DNA of 64,000 nt from JALZVT01 sp964519335 (GTDB lineage: Bacteria; Pseudomonadota; Gammaproteobacteria; Pseudomonadales; Azotimanducaceae). The DNA lies in the NCBI GenBank assembly GCA_964519335.1, contig CAZFIA010000006.1, positions 1-64,000 of the forward strand. Reading direction: 5' to 3'. The notes beneath the pieces are model-generated. The model had not been told where the DNA came from. It worked only from the letters and a program-made list of their open reading frames with translations, and did no database searches. Numbering within the stretch: position 1 is the first letter of the stretch; the number at the start of each line of letters is the position of its first letter. The position numbers and the translations under genes were made by a program. This document shows positions 1 to 8,460 of this stretch, one piece after another.

Positions 1-890
1 GCTTGCTGGATATGGGCTTTATTCGCGACGTTAAGAAAATTGTTGCCATGACACCTCAGCGCCGTCAGTCGTTGCTGTTCTCTGCAACCATGCCGAAAGA
101 AGTTGCGCACTTGGCCAAAGAGATGTTGCGCGATCCTGCTCGAGTAGATGTATCACCTAAAGAAGTGACGGTGAGCAAGATCGAGCAGCGTGTGGTGCTT
201 GTGAACAACTCAAACAAGCAGCAGGCGTTGGAACACATATTGCGTGATGAGTCTGTCTCGCGCGCGATTGTCTTCACGCGAACCAAGCACGGCGCGAACA
301 AGGTCGCCAAGAAATTGGTGCAAGCGGGCATTGGCGCCGATGCGATTCACGGCAACAAGTCACAAAATGCGCGGCAACGGGCGCTCGCTAGCTTTAAAGA
401 CGGTGATATTTGGGTGCTTGTGGCTACAGATATCGCAGCGCGCGGCATCGACATCGACGGTGTTTCGCACGTGATCAATCAAGAACTGCCGCACGAGCCT
501 GAAAGCTACGTGCATCGCATTGGCCGCACCGGGCGGGCGGGGGCTGCGGGTATTGCCTGGTCGCTGGTTGATCCCGATGAGCGCAGCCGCCTGCGGGCGG
601 TGGAGCGACTGATCAAATTTGAGCCTGCCAAGGTTGAGCTCGATATCACCTACAGTGCGCCAGTGACAACGCAGCCGAGCGGCGCTAAGCCTGGTCGCCG
701 CCCTCAGGGTGGTCGAGGCGGCGGTGGTGGTCGAGGCAGTGGTGGCAACAATCGTGGGGGTAACCGCCGCGGCCGCAATGGCAGCAGTGGCGCGGGCAGT
801 TCTGGGAATAGCCGCAGTCGGCGGGGTGGTCGTGGCAGAGGCAAAGGGCCAGGTTCGGGTAGTACGGGCGGCGGTAGCCGAGCCGCATAG
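1..890 (+). CDS. rhlE: DEAD-box ATP-dependent RNA helicase, RhlE type (5' end missing)
   Basis: RNA-unwinding ATPase; the window begins inside the gene, just after motif II, and the first codons read LLDMGF, the stretch that normally follows DEADR. Visible motifs in order are SAT (motif III, about residue 27), VFTRTKHGA (motif IV), ATDIAARGID (motif V) and HRIGRTGRAG (motif VI), so the RecA-like domain 2 is complete. From about residue 225 the protein turns into a long Arg/Gly-rich tail with repeated GGRGGG runs, typical of RhlE-like helicases and probably an RNA-binding extension. The tail is unusually long and low in complexity. Roughly the first half of the protein lies outside the window. 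The RhlE assignment rests on core motifs plus the tail; another DEAD-box paralogue is possible. Confidence 0.9.
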   Translation, partial: LLDMGFIRDVKKIVAMTPQRRQSLLFSATMPKEVAHLAKEMLRDPARVDVSPKEVTVSKIEQRVVLVNNSNKQQALEHILRDESVSRAIVFTRTKHGANKVAKKLVQAGIGADAIHGNKSQNARQRALASFKDGDIWVLVATDIAARGIDIDGVSHVINQELPHEPESYVHRIGRTGRAGAAGIAWSLVDPDERSRLRAVERLIKFEPAKVELDITYSAPVTTQPSGAKPGRRPQGGRGGGGGRGSGGNNRGGNRRGRNGSSGAGSSGNSRSRRGGRGRGKGPGSGSTGGGSRAA

Positions 891-974
891 CCGCTCCTGG
901 GTCGCTGTGGCCCAACCTATTTGCAACCTTGGAGTTAAGTTCCTATCTTGTGTGTTCGCCAATGACATTTGCGG

Positions 975-1901
975 ATGCTCGCCATGGTCGAATCTCAAAA
1001 AACTTCAAAGCCGCAGGCCCCGAGAACACTTCAAACGCTGCCTGCGTCTTCTTCGACAGACGCGATTCTCGAGGCCATGACGCGCGACGGCGCGGCCATC
1101 ATTAGCGGCGTTATAGACGCAGAGTGCATTGCAGAAATAACCTCGCAAGTCGCGCCTTATATTGAGCGCACGCCGATGGGATCAGACGATTTCACGGGCC
1201 GAAAAACTCAGCGTACTGGTGCTCTGGTTGCTCGTGTGCCGAGTTGTCGTCCGCTTGTGGTTAATCGACAGGTGGTAGATGCGGCGAAAGAGTTCCTCAA
1301 GCCTTTCACCGACAAGATCATCCTGCATCTTACCCAGACCATTTGTATTCATCCGGAGCAGGGGGCGCAGACAATCCACCGTGATCGTCTCGCCTGGGGT
1401 ACGCAGATGCCACTCACTATCGAGCCGCAGTTCAATACCATCTGGGCTCTCACTGACTTCACCGCTGAGAACGGAGCTACTCGTGTAGTCCCTGGCAGTC
1501 ACCTGTGGGATTGGTCTGAACGCGCTGAACCCGAGCAGATTGTTCAGGCGGAAATGAAAGCCGGTAGCGTGTTGTTGTACACCGGCAGTGTGTTGCATTC
1601 AGGCGGACAAAATAAATCTGTGCAGGCTCGTCTTGGGCTCAACATCACCTATTGTCTAGGCTGGTTGCGCCAGGAAGAAAATCAATACCTGTCGTGTCCG
1701 CCGCACATCGCAAAGACCCTGGATCCCGAACTGCAGGATCTTCTGGGTTACACCCAGGGTAACTATGCATTGGGTTACTACTCTGACCCTGAGACGGATC
1801 AGCCCAACCGCGACATTCTGCCGCCGGAAGTGGCGCTGGATCGCTGGCCGGATAAGGGTAGTTCGTTTAGCGCCACGGAGCTTGTTGAGCCAACGCAGTG
1901 A
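975..1901 (+). CDS. Phytanoyl-CoA dioxygenase (PhyH) family Fe(II)/2OG oxygenase
   Basis: Predicted non-haem iron, 2-oxoglutarate-dependent hydroxylase of about 308 residues. The iron triad is visible: an H-R-D motif in IHRDRLAWG (about residue 135) and the distal His in SVLHSGG (about residue 212), followed by an Arg in ARLGLNITY that fits the 2OG-binding position. FNTIWALTDFTAENGATRVV is the typical PhyH core strand. ATG codons at 975 and 984 are both plausible starts. The stop overlaps the GTG start of the next gene (GTGA), so it should be co-translated with the MadL/MadM-type transporter, suggesting that the transporter supplies or exports a substrate or product of this oxygenase. The substrate cannot be read from sequence. 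Confidence 0.88.
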   Translation: MLAMVESQKTSKPQAPRTLQTLPASSSTDAILEAMTRDGAAIISGVIDAECIAEITSQVAPYIERTPMGSDDFTGRKTQRTGALVARVPSCRPLVVNRQVVDAAKEFLKPFTDKIILHLTQTICIHPEQGAQTIHRDRLAWGTQMPLTIEPQFNTIWALTDFTAENGATRVVPGSHLWDWSERAEPEQIVQAEMKAGSVLLYTGSVLHSGGQNKSVQARLGLNITYCLGWLRQEENQYLSCPPHIAKTLDPELQDLLGYTQGNYALGYYSDPETDQPNRDILPPEVALDRWPDKGSSFSATELVEPTQ

Positions 1902-2257
1902 TTGTTTATGGCGTAGCGCTGCTCGGCTTTTGTATGTTGGTGGGTCTGGTTGTTGGCGATCTGTTGGGGCGGATGATTGGCGTGCAAGCCAATGTAGGTG
2001 GCGTAGGCATCGCTATGCTATTGCTCATGGTGCTAGGCAACCTGGGCTCGGAACGATTTAGGCTGGCTGGGCCAACAGCGTCTGGCATTGGCTTCTGGAG
2101 CGCGATGTACATTCCTATTGTTGTCGCCATGGCCGCTAAACAAAATGTGATAGGGGCGCTTGATGGTGGGGCGATGGCAATAGTTGCGGGTGTTGCTGCC
2201 GTGGCTGCAAGTTTTGCACTCGTTCCGGTGCTGTCGAGATTGGCCGGTGATCGCTGA
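1898..2257 (+). CDS. madL: Malonate transporter MadL-type subunit
   Basis: Small integral membrane protein (119 residues) with about four hydrophobic segments, matching the MadL subunit of the two-component sodium-dependent malonate transporter (MadL/MadM). The GTG start lies inside the stop of the PhyH gene, and its own stop overlaps the GTG start of madM by 11 bases, so the three genes form a tight operon. The pairing with a MadM-like gene in the usual order supports the call. No malonate decarboxylase genes occur anywhere in the window, so the substrate may be malonate or another small dicarboxylate. Confidence 0.85.
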   Translation: MIVYGVALLGFCMLVGLVVGDLLGRMIGVQANVGGVGIAMLLLMVLGNLGSERFRLAGPTASGIGFWSAMYIPIVVAMAAKQNVIGALDGGAMAIVAGVAAVAASFALVPVLSRLAGDR

Positions 2258-3014
2258 ATCAATTAGCCGCGCGCTTACCGCGAACGGCGTGATTACTGCA
2301 TTTGTCTTTGTGGGGCTGGTTGTCTGGTTTTCCTATTGGCTTTCCGACCGCTTGACGGGTGGTCGGTTGCACGGCTCTGCGCTGGCCATAATTTTTGGAT
2401 TGCTGTTTGCGCTTGTTGCGGGCTCGATAACAGGTGGTAGCAAAGGGCTTGCGGATTTTTCGTTGCTTGCAGGCGTTGGCGTTCTCGGTGGCTCCATGTT
2501 TCGAGACTTTGCCATCGTCGCCACAGCTTATGGCGCGGAACTTAGTGCGCTCAAACAAGCAGGTTACGTCGGTGCGGCGTCAGTGGTTATTGGCGTGGTG
2601 CTTTCGTTTGTTGTCGGGGCTTTGGTTGCGCTCATCTTTGGCTACACCGACCCCATCGAGGTCACAACTATTGGAGCAGGTGCCGCAACTTACATTGTTG
2701 GGCCGGTAACCGGCACAGCACTTGGCGCAGGTTCTGACATTATTGCGCTGTCTGTCGCTGCAGGGCTCGTGAAGAGCATTTTGGTGATGGTGGGTACACC
2801 GTTTGTTGCTGCGCGTATTGGCCTCACCACACCACAGGCCGCATTGATATACGGCGGCTTGATGGGCACCACGAGCGGTGTCGCGGGTGGATTGGCCGCG
2901 ACTGACCCAAAGCTTGTGCCTTATGGCGCGATGACCGCCACTTTTTATACCGGCGTGGGTTGTTTGTTGGCGCCATCCGTTTTGTTCCTGCTTGTCCGGG
3001 CGCTACTGGGGTGA
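2247..3014 (+). CDS. madM: Malonate transporter MadM-type subunit
   Basis: Large membrane subunit of a MadLM-type carboxylate transporter, about 255 residues from the GTG at 2247. This start was chosen because it overlaps the end of madL by only 11 bases; the open frame runs further upstream inside madL but is not needed. The protein is almost wholly hydrophobic, with glycine-rich segments (GLLFALVAGSITGGSKGLADF, FGYTDPIEVTTIGAGAATY, GTTSGVAGGLAATDP) characteristic of the MadM family. It should form the membrane carrier with MadL. It is preceded by a PhyH oxygenase rather than malonate-degradation genes. Confidence 0.87.
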   Translation: MIAESISRALTANGVITAFVFVGLVVWFSYWLSDRLTGGRLHGSALAIIFGLLFALVAGSITGGSKGLADFSLLAGVGVLGGSMFRDFAIVATAYGAELSALKQAGYVGAASVVIGVVLSFVVGALVALIFGYTDPIEVTTIGAGAATYIVGPVTGTALGAGSDIIALSVAAGLVKSILVMVGTPFVAARIGLTTPQAALIYGGLMGTTSGVAGGLAATDPKLVPYGAMTATFYTGVGCLLAPSVLFLLVRALLG

Positions 3015-3017
3015 GTC

Positions 3018-3959
3018 TTACCTGGTTTTGGGCCGGTATTGAGTCAAGGTGCCGCCAAGCCAGCGACCTTCATCTGCGATAACGAGCGTACCGTCTGGCA
3101 TTACGGTGAGTCCTTCCGCCTGTCGGTGCCGGGGCCAGCGCAGTCGTTGCCAGGCGATTAGATTTCCCATTAAGTCAGTCTCCAGAACAACGCGTTCTTT
3201 GCCGGCAAGAATGAGCAGTCGCGTTCCAACCACTTCAATGGCGGAAGGGCGCAGACGGGGTAGACGAAACTCCTTGAGTACTGGGGTTACCTTTATTTTC
3301 AGTGGCTCTAGAGTTCTTTCGCTCAGGCTTGCGTCACTGTTTAGCTGGTGTCGAAAAACATAGAGCAGATTGTCATCGGCAGGTTCGTCTCCTGCTTTTT
3401 CGAACCATGGGTATTTGCACGGCATGAGCAGCGTGGCGCTGCGATCTTTTTGCGTAAGAATCCCCAAGCCCTCAAAGTTGCAGCGACCTTTGAAAGGCAG
3501 TTCGATCCAGCCTTCCTGCACAACCAGTTCAGAGGTCGAACCAGACGCTGTTTCAGTAGTAGCGGTTAGCCGTCTTATTGATCCAAAGCTTGCTGACAGC
3601 ACAACCGCGTCGTTGAATTGGGCGATGCCTTCAAAGTCGCCTTTCACGGGTTGGTTTTGCAGAGGAGGTTCAGAGAGTTGCAGCGCTTCGGTATCAAAGC
3701 TCCAGATTCGAGCGTTATTGTCATCGTGCAATATAAGGCGTTGTTTTGAATCGACAGCCAGACCTGAAACTTCACGCAGATGCTTCGGTAGTCGGCTGCG
3801 TTTATACGGTGATTGGAAAGAATAGCCAGCGAGCAGGGATGGTTTTGCAGTGGCACTGTCTTGCGCTTGCGCCTGGACAAGAGGTGGCCTTACGAGGTTG
3901 CTCGCAATAAGGGTGAGCATGCACAGGGCAGCGAAGCACTTGGAGCGAGCAGATGGCAC
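3018..3959 (-). CDS. Exported SdiA-regulated / esterase-like beta-propeller protein
   Basis: Secreted protein of 313 residues with a GTG start and a signal peptide (hydrophobic stretch about residues 8-25, likely cleavage after QAQA). The mature part shows propeller-like repeats with the family signatures HLREVSGLAVDSKQRLIL, KGDFEGIAQF, NFEGLGIL and QAEGLTVMPDGTLVIADEG. These match the SdiA-regulated / phytase-like propeller group, whose members often have no assigned substrate. It is convergent with madM (3 bases apart) and divergent from modB (78 bases), so it is probably a single-gene unit. No catalytic residues can be assigned. Confidence 0.72.
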   Translation of the reverse strand: MPSARSKCFAALCMLTLIASNLVRPPLVQAQAQDSATAKPSLLAGYSFQSPYKRSRLPKHLREVSGLAVDSKQRLILHDDNNARIWSFDTEALQLSEPPLQNQPVKGDFEGIAQFNDAVVLSASFGSIRRLTATTETASGSTSELVVQEGWIELPFKGRCNFEGLGILTQKDRSATLLMPCKYPWFEKAGDEPADDNLLYVFRHQLNSDASLSERTLEPLKIKVTPVLKEFRLPRLRPSAIEVVGTRLLILAGKERVVLETDLMGNLIAWQRLRWPRHRQAEGLTVMPDGTLVIADEGRWLGGTLTQYRPKTR

Positions 3960-4037
3960 TAGAGGTTTCCTGAGCTTTCAATGGCCTGGCGCACGATTTA
4001 ACCTTGGCGTCTTATATAGAGCAAACGTGGAGTGTGA

Positions 4038-4721
4038 GTGGCCGTTTTGGGATCTAGTTTGGGACCTATTTGGATAACGGTTGCCCTGGCCTGCGCCACC
4101 ACGCTTACGCTGCTTGTTATTGGTACGCCGCTGGCGTGGTGGCTGGCCACGACAAAGAGCCGATTCCGCCCGGTGCTCGAGGCTCTGACGGCGCTGCCGC
4201 TGGTGTTGCCGCCCACCGTTCTCGGGTTTTACATGCTTGTGTTGTTGGGCCCGGCATCTACGTTGGGTGGGTTCTGGGTGACCCTCACCGGTGAGGCGCT
4301 CACTTTTTCGTTCGAAGGCCTGGTGGTTGCCTCAGTCATTTATTCGTTGCCGTTTATGGTGCAACCGCTACAAAGTTCATTTGAGGCGCTTGGCAGGGGG
4401 CCACTTGAAGTGGCCGCAAGTCTGCGTGCTTCGCCCTGGGACAGCTTCAGATCGGTGGTCATGCCGCTGTCTGCGGGTGGGTTCGTGACGGCCATAGTGC
4501 TCACGTTTGCCCATACCGTTGGCGAGTTTGGCGTGGTCCTCATGGTGGGCGGCAACATTCCTGGTGAGACACGTGTGGTCTCTATTGCCATCTATGAATA
4601 CGTTGAAACCTTGCGGTATGGTGAAGCGCATCGGCTGTCGATAGGCCTCTTGGTGTTTTCTTTTGTGGTGTTGTTGCTTGTCTATCGCAACAATCGCCGC
4701 CTCTCCGTGCGGGTGGGTTAG
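4038..4721 (+). CDS. modB: Molybdate ABC transporter permease
   Basis: Inner-membrane permease of a molybdate/tungstate ABC importer, 227 residues, close to the usual ModB length. It has five to six membrane spans and the binding-protein-dependent transport signature EVAASLRASPWDSFRSVVMP (the EAA loop that contacts the ATPase, about residues 133-152); FAHTVGEFGVVLMVGGNIPG is highly typical of ModB. Start is GTG at 4038. The stop directly abuts the ATG of modC, so the two are one operon. A modA gene for the periplasmic binding protein is not adjacent and is not found anywhere in the window. Confidence 0.92.
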   Translation: MAVLGSSLGPIWITVALACATTLTLLVIGTPLAWWLATTKSRFRPVLEALTALPLVLPPTVLGFYMLVLLGPASTLGGFWVTLTGEALTFSFEGLVVASVIYSLPFMVQPLQSSFEALGRGPLEVAASLRASPWDSFRSVVMPLSAGGFVTAIVLTFAHTVGEFGVVLMVGGNIPGETRVVSIAIYEYVETLRYGEAHRLSIGLLVFSFVVLLLVYRNNRRLSVRVG

Positions 4722-5864
4722 ATGAACTCAGACGCGCAACCGGGGGTTTTGGATCTTAACGTTCGGCTAACCCAGGGTGAGTTTTCGCTCAACGTTTGCC
4801 AGAAGTTACCCTTGAACGGAGTGACTGCGGTGTTTGGGCGGAGCGGCAGCGGCAAAACTTCCTTGCTGCGCTGTATCGCCGGATTTGAGCAGGGTGACGG
4901 CCATATCAAGTTTAACGACACGAGCTGGACTGATAGTGCTGCGAAGCGCTTTGTACCTCCACACCTGCGAGGTGTGGGCTATATGTTCCAGAACGCGGGA
5001 TTGTTTCCACATTTAGATGTGGCCGATAACCTTCGCTACGCGCAGGATCGTGCTGCGAAGGTTATAGGCTCAGATGCAGAGGTTGTTAGCTTCGATAAGG
5101 TCGTCACGGCCTTTGCGTTGGCGGGGCTGTTCGATCGCTCCCCAACGCAACTGTCTGGCGGCGAAGCGCAGCGGGTGGCTCTTGCGCGCACGTTGCTCAC
5201 TCAGCCTAGGCTTTTGTTACTTGATGAACCCCTGGCCGCACTCGATGATGCGCACAAAGCAGAGCTTTTGCCTTTTCTCGAAACCCTGGTTCGCGATTTT
5301 GACTTGCCTATTGTCTATGTAAGCCATGATGTTGAAGAAGTTGCTCGACTCGCCACACGCATGCTGGTTTTGGACGCTGGCGAAGTTGCCGCCTTTGGTT
5401 CTACCAAAGATCTGTTTGAACGGCTTGATATCTCTGAGGTGAGTGGGCGCCTTGAGGCCTCTGCACTTGTAGATGCTCGTGTGGCAGCTCAAGACGAACG
5501 CTGGATGCTTACCCAGCTGCAGATCGAAGATCAGCTGGTCAGTGTTCCGCAACGTCCGAAACTTCGCGTTGGTGATCAGGTGCGGCTGCGTGTGCAAGCG
5601 CGTGACGTTGCTTTGTCGCGGTCCAAACCCCAGGACTTGAGTATTCGCAATGTGTTGGAGGGGTTTGTGCACGAGCTCGAAGTCGATGTTGAAACGCCTT
5701 TTGCCGAGGTCACCATTGAACTGGGGAAAAAGGATGCGACGCAGCCGTCGTCGTCTCCCGTGCGGCTGCGTTCTCGCATCACCCGCGCCGCGGCAGACGA
5801 TTTGGATCTAGCGAAAGGTGTGCCCGTGTTTGCGCTTATAAAGAGCGTTACTTTAGATGCTTAG
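4722..5864 (+). CDS. modC: Molybdate ABC transporter ATP-binding protein
   Basis: Cytoplasmic ATPase driving ModB, 380 residues. Walker A is GRSGSGKTS (about residue 39), the Q-loop is in YMFQNAGLFPHL, the signature is LSGGEAQRVALART, Walker B is RLLLLDEPLAALD and the switch His is in YVSHDVEEV. The C-terminal about 130 residues form the mop/TOBE oxyanion-sensing domain expected for ModC (RLRVQARDVALSRSKP, then SIRNVLEG). It starts on the base after the modB stop. The downstream gene lies on the other strand. All catalytic motifs are intact. Confidence 0.94.
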   Translation: MNSDAQPGVLDLNVRLTQGEFSLNVCQKLPLNGVTAVFGRSGSGKTSLLRCIAGFEQGDGHIKFNDTSWTDSAAKRFVPPHLRGVGYMFQNAGLFPHLDVADNLRYAQDRAAKVIGSDAEVVSFDKVVTAFALAGLFDRSPTQLSGGEAQRVALARTLLTQPRLLLLDEPLAALDDAHKAELLPFLETLVRDFDLPIVYVSHDVEEVARLATRMLVLDAGEVAAFGSTKDLFERLDISEVSGRLEASALVDARVAAQDERWMLTQLQIEDQLVSVPQRPKLRVGDQVRLRVQARDVALSRSKPQDLSIRNVLEGFVHELEVDVETPFAEVTIELGKKDATQPSSSPVRLRSRITRAAADDLDLAKGVPVFALIKSVTLDA

Positions 5865-5901
5865 CAATGAATATTCGTGTGAGGTAAAACCCAACCAGTA
5901 T

Positions 5902-6270
5902 TCAAACTTTGGGCTTCATTCGAATGTATTGACGCTTCTTAAGCTTGCCGCTGAGGCGTGAGGCGAAATCAAGCAGAGTCGACTGCCAGCCATACTTGGT
6001 TCGCATGGCGCTCGCTGCTCTCTGCACTTCGTTAGCGTCATCGATAAGCCAGGCCTCGGCATCAACCCAGTCACCCAGTAGTTTTCCGCGCACATCACAT
6101 ACCGCAAGGGCGGCTTGTGGGCTATTGCGCAGCCGTTTTACCTTGCCTGCGTCGGGTGCTGAGAACATCACCAGATAGTCATCAAGGGGTGCTGCCCAAA
6201 TAGGGGTGGCTACTTTGCGTCCGTCTTTTCTAAACGTGGCGAGGCTTACGTAGGCGTCTTGCTCGAACAT
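5902..6270 (-). CDS. PPOX-class (FMN/F420) split-barrel oxidoreductase
   Basis: Small (122 residues) flavin- or F420-binding split-barrel protein of the pyridoxamine-phosphate-oxidase superfamily. The start YVSLATFRKDGRKVATPIW and the sequence DAGKVKRLRNSPQAALAVCD are typical of the Rv2061-type PPOX group, which mycobacterial work links to F420. It is the last gene of a minus-strand operon; its ATG overlaps the stop of the metallophosphatase gene (TAATG). Whether this organism makes F420 cannot be judged from this window, so FMN is equally possible. Function is oxidoreductase or cofactor binding; the substrate is unknown. Confidence 0.8.
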   Translation of the reverse strand: MFEQDAYVSLATFRKDGRKVATPIWAAPLDDYLVMFSAPDAGKVKRLRNSPQAALAVCDVRGKLLGDWVDAEAWLIDDANEVQRAASAMRTKYGWQSTLLDFASRLSGKLKKRQYIRMKPKV

Positions 6271-7952
6271 TACTTTCCTGTGATCTCTAGTATGGCGTGG
6301 CCGTGGTGCACAACGCCAAACTCGTCAATGGCCTCTACCGAAAGGGTGTGCACCCCTGAGGGCGTGGCATCGGGAAGATCAGCTTCGAACAGGTGGGTAG
6401 AGGGTATCGCCTGCACCCAGGATTTCTTGCTTGATTCATTGCGAGCAAACAGCTCGCCTATCTTGGGGTCGGTGCGATTGGTGAGCTTCATTGGCAGCAT
6501 CTCACCGTTGTTGATTCGGAAGCTGACTTTTGATTTGGGACCACCATCAAACAGGTTCACCAGAACAGAAGCCGCGGCGACCTGATCAACACTCATGCGG
6601 CCATCAAGTAGTTCGCCGTGGCGGAAGTCGCGCATGCCGTCCGGGCGAAGCCCTCCGTGGTGGACATCAAACATGATGTTCATCTGAAAATCGTCGGCTT
6701 CGCTTGCTGCCTTGAATCGAACAGAGGCGTTAGCGCCGTTAACGCTGAGAACGTGATAACCGTTGGGTGTGCCATCGCGCTGCCAGGTGGTGGGTACCCC
6801 ACGATCATCAAAGGGACCACTCCACCAGCTGCCGCTGACCGCGGCCAGTATGTGATGATGGAATTCGCCGGGACCACGGAAACCATCTTCTTTGTCGAAG
6901 TAAAGGTGCTCGGTGGTATGAGTGTGGCCGGCAACCGAATATAGATTGGGGCGCCCAGACAGCAATCTGAACAGATCCCGGCGATCTTGTGTTGTTATGC
7001 CAGGACCGTCACCAAGACCGGTGGCGAGCGGCGAATGCATGGCGACAAATACCAGTGCATCATTGGGCACGGTCTTTAAGTCTTCCTTAAGCCAGTTAAG
7101 TTGTGCGCGACCGAAGTTGGCGATGTAGCCACCCGCGCCGCGAACGTCGCCGGGGTCGCTTTCGCCATTGCCTTGATACTCAATATTGTCGAGCACCACA
7201 AAGTGGGCGCCGCCCACGTTGAAACTGTAGTAAGGCGGGCCGTAGATTGACTTAAAGGTCTCCAGAGAATAACCGTCGTTTTCGGCCAGCAGATTGAGCT
7301 CATGGTTGCCGGGCACGTTGTACCAGGGGATGCCGATCTGGCCGATGATCGCATTGAGTCTGGGCAGCATGGACAGGTCATCAAAACCAACGTCACCCAT
7401 GGTCATACCGAAGGCCGCAGTGCTTCCCACAAGCTCGGTAACCACGTCTTCTCGAATGTAGTCGAGTTCTACTTCTGTTTGCGGTTGGGTGTCGGCAAAC
7501 AATATCGCCTCAAAGACGCTCGGTTCATCCTGCGGCGTTAGAGCAAAGTCGATGCGCTCTGGCAGATCGCCTGTGGGTGCAATGCCTTTGTAGCGTAGCC
7601 CTTCGGGCGAGCCGTTAGGCTGATGAATGTAGTAAAAGCGCGGCAGATTGTCTTCGGATACCGGGGTTTTGTAGCCGCTGGGTTTGATAACAAATAGTAC
7701 GGCTTCGTCAGCGATATCGAGGCTGTAGTTACCCTCATCGTCGGTGGTGGCAAAACGCACACCATCGGATATCTGGACGTTTTTAATGCCAGGTTCGCCC
7801 GGATCGCGTAGCTGGTTGTTGTTGCGATCTTCAAATACTGAGCCGCGAGCCGTTTCTGCCTCGGCGTTCAGGCTTGCACCCACGCCGATAGTGACAATGA
7901 GAGAAACTGCTAAGCCGTTTCGTATAGTGGCAGCTGTTATTGAATTGATCAC
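6270..7952 (-). CDS. Exported calcineurin-like metallophosphatase with N- and C-terminal accessory domains
   Basis: Secreted or periplasmic metallophosphoesterase, 560 residues from the GTG at 7952. This start is preferred to longer ones because it overlaps the upstream stop (TAGTG) and is followed by a signal-peptide-like hydrophobic run (about residues 8-27). Residues about 32-80 form an SdrD/Cna-B-like domain with an Asp/Asn-rich loop (GSVFEDRNNNQLRDPGEPG) seen at the front of this phosphatase type. The catalytic domain shows FADTQPQ, GDVGFDDL, VPGNHELN, AMHSPL and AGHTHTTEH, that is, metal ligands D, D, N, H and H in order; the first motif reads D-x-Q rather than the usual D-x-H. A beta-rich C-terminal domain follows. 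Substrate unknown. Confidence 0.85.
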   Translation of the reverse strand: MINSITAATIRNGLAVSLIVTIGVGASLNAEAETARGSVFEDRNNNQLRDPGEPGIKNVQISDGVRFATTDDEGNYSLDIADEAVLFVIKPSGYKTPVSEDNLPRFYYIHQPNGSPEGLRYKGIAPTGDLPERIDFALTPQDEPSVFEAILFADTQPQTEVELDYIREDVVTELVGSTAAFGMTMGDVGFDDLSMLPRLNAIIGQIGIPWYNVPGNHELNLLAENDGYSLETFKSIYGPPYYSFNVGGAHFVVLDNIEYQGNGESDPGDVRGAGGYIANFGRAQLNWLKEDLKTVPNDALVFVAMHSPLATGLGDGPGITTQDRRDLFRLLSGRPNLYSVAGHTHTTEHLYFDKEDGFRGPGEFHHHILAAVSGSWWSGPFDDRGVPTTWQRDGTPNGYHVLSVNGANASVRFKAASEADDFQMNIMFDVHHGGLRPDGMRDFRHGELLDGRMSVDQVAAASVLVNLFDGGPKSKVSFRINNGEMLPMKLTNRTDPKIGELFARNESSKKSWVQAIPSTHLFEADLPDATPSGVHTLSVEAIDEFGVVHHGHAILEITGK

Positions 7953-8443
7953 TAGGATGAGCCCGCGCTTTTCAGGTGGTGTGACATATCGCCACGATTG
8001 TCTATCAGGATGCGTCGTTCTATGAGATGCCAACCGTAAGGGTCGTGTTCGAAACGATCTTCGTAGCGGCCTCCGGCAATAATAGGGTTATCGCCGTCGA
8101 TGGTTTGATACACCGTGAAGTAAGACTTAACGTTGGCGACCGTGATTTGGTTGTTGAAATCCATCATTACGTTAGTGGTGACATGCCGGGTGAGTGGCGT
8201 GCATTGCTTGCGCGCGTAAGGCACCTTGTTGCCGTCCTGATCATAGAAGATGATTTCATTGCTGAAGAGCTCTGCGACGGCCTTGGGACCACGAACTTCT
8301 TGACCGTTCTGACTAATGAGCGCACCCGCTGCGAAAATATTGCCCAGGGTCTCGATGTCTGCGGTATCAACGCAGTAGGCATAGTGATACATGATCTCTT
8401 CGATCACCTGGCGGGCCAGGCTACTTTTTTGAAAGCGTTCCAT
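7952..8443 (-). CDS. SnoaL/NTF2-like family protein
   Basis: Cytoplasmic protein of 163 residues with the cone-shaped NTF2/SnoaL fold pattern: an N-terminal helix pair (ARQVIEEIMYHYAYCVDTAD), an acidic loop, then strands including RHVTTNVMMDF and VKSYFTVYQ and a C-terminal GWHLIERRILIDNRGD. Members act as isomerases, hydratases or small subunits of ring-hydroxylating oxygenases. The exact role is not readable. It lies 17 bases downstream of the LLM flavoenzyme gene and its stop overlaps the metallophosphatase start, so it belongs to the same four-gene operon. Confidence 0.75.
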   Translation of the reverse strand: MERFQKSSLARQVIEEIMYHYAYCVDTADIETLGNIFAAGALISQNGQEVRGPKAVAELFSNEIIFYDQDGNKVPYARKQCTPLTRHVTTNVMMDFNNQITVANVKSYFTVYQTIDGDNPIIAGGRYEDRFEHDPYGWHLIERRILIDNRGDMSHHLKSAGSS

Positions 8444-8460
8444 CTAGTCGTTTCTCTCTG

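Noticed and set aside
360..998. Long minus-strand frame across the helicase gene
   Set aside because: It covers the Gly/Arg-repeat coding region on the opposite strand, has no recognisable motif and overlaps a clear helicase gene.
3960..4037. A ModE-binding (Mo-box) operator upstream of modB
   Set aside because: Only a single TTATATA-like half-site is seen; no partner half was found at the expected spacing.
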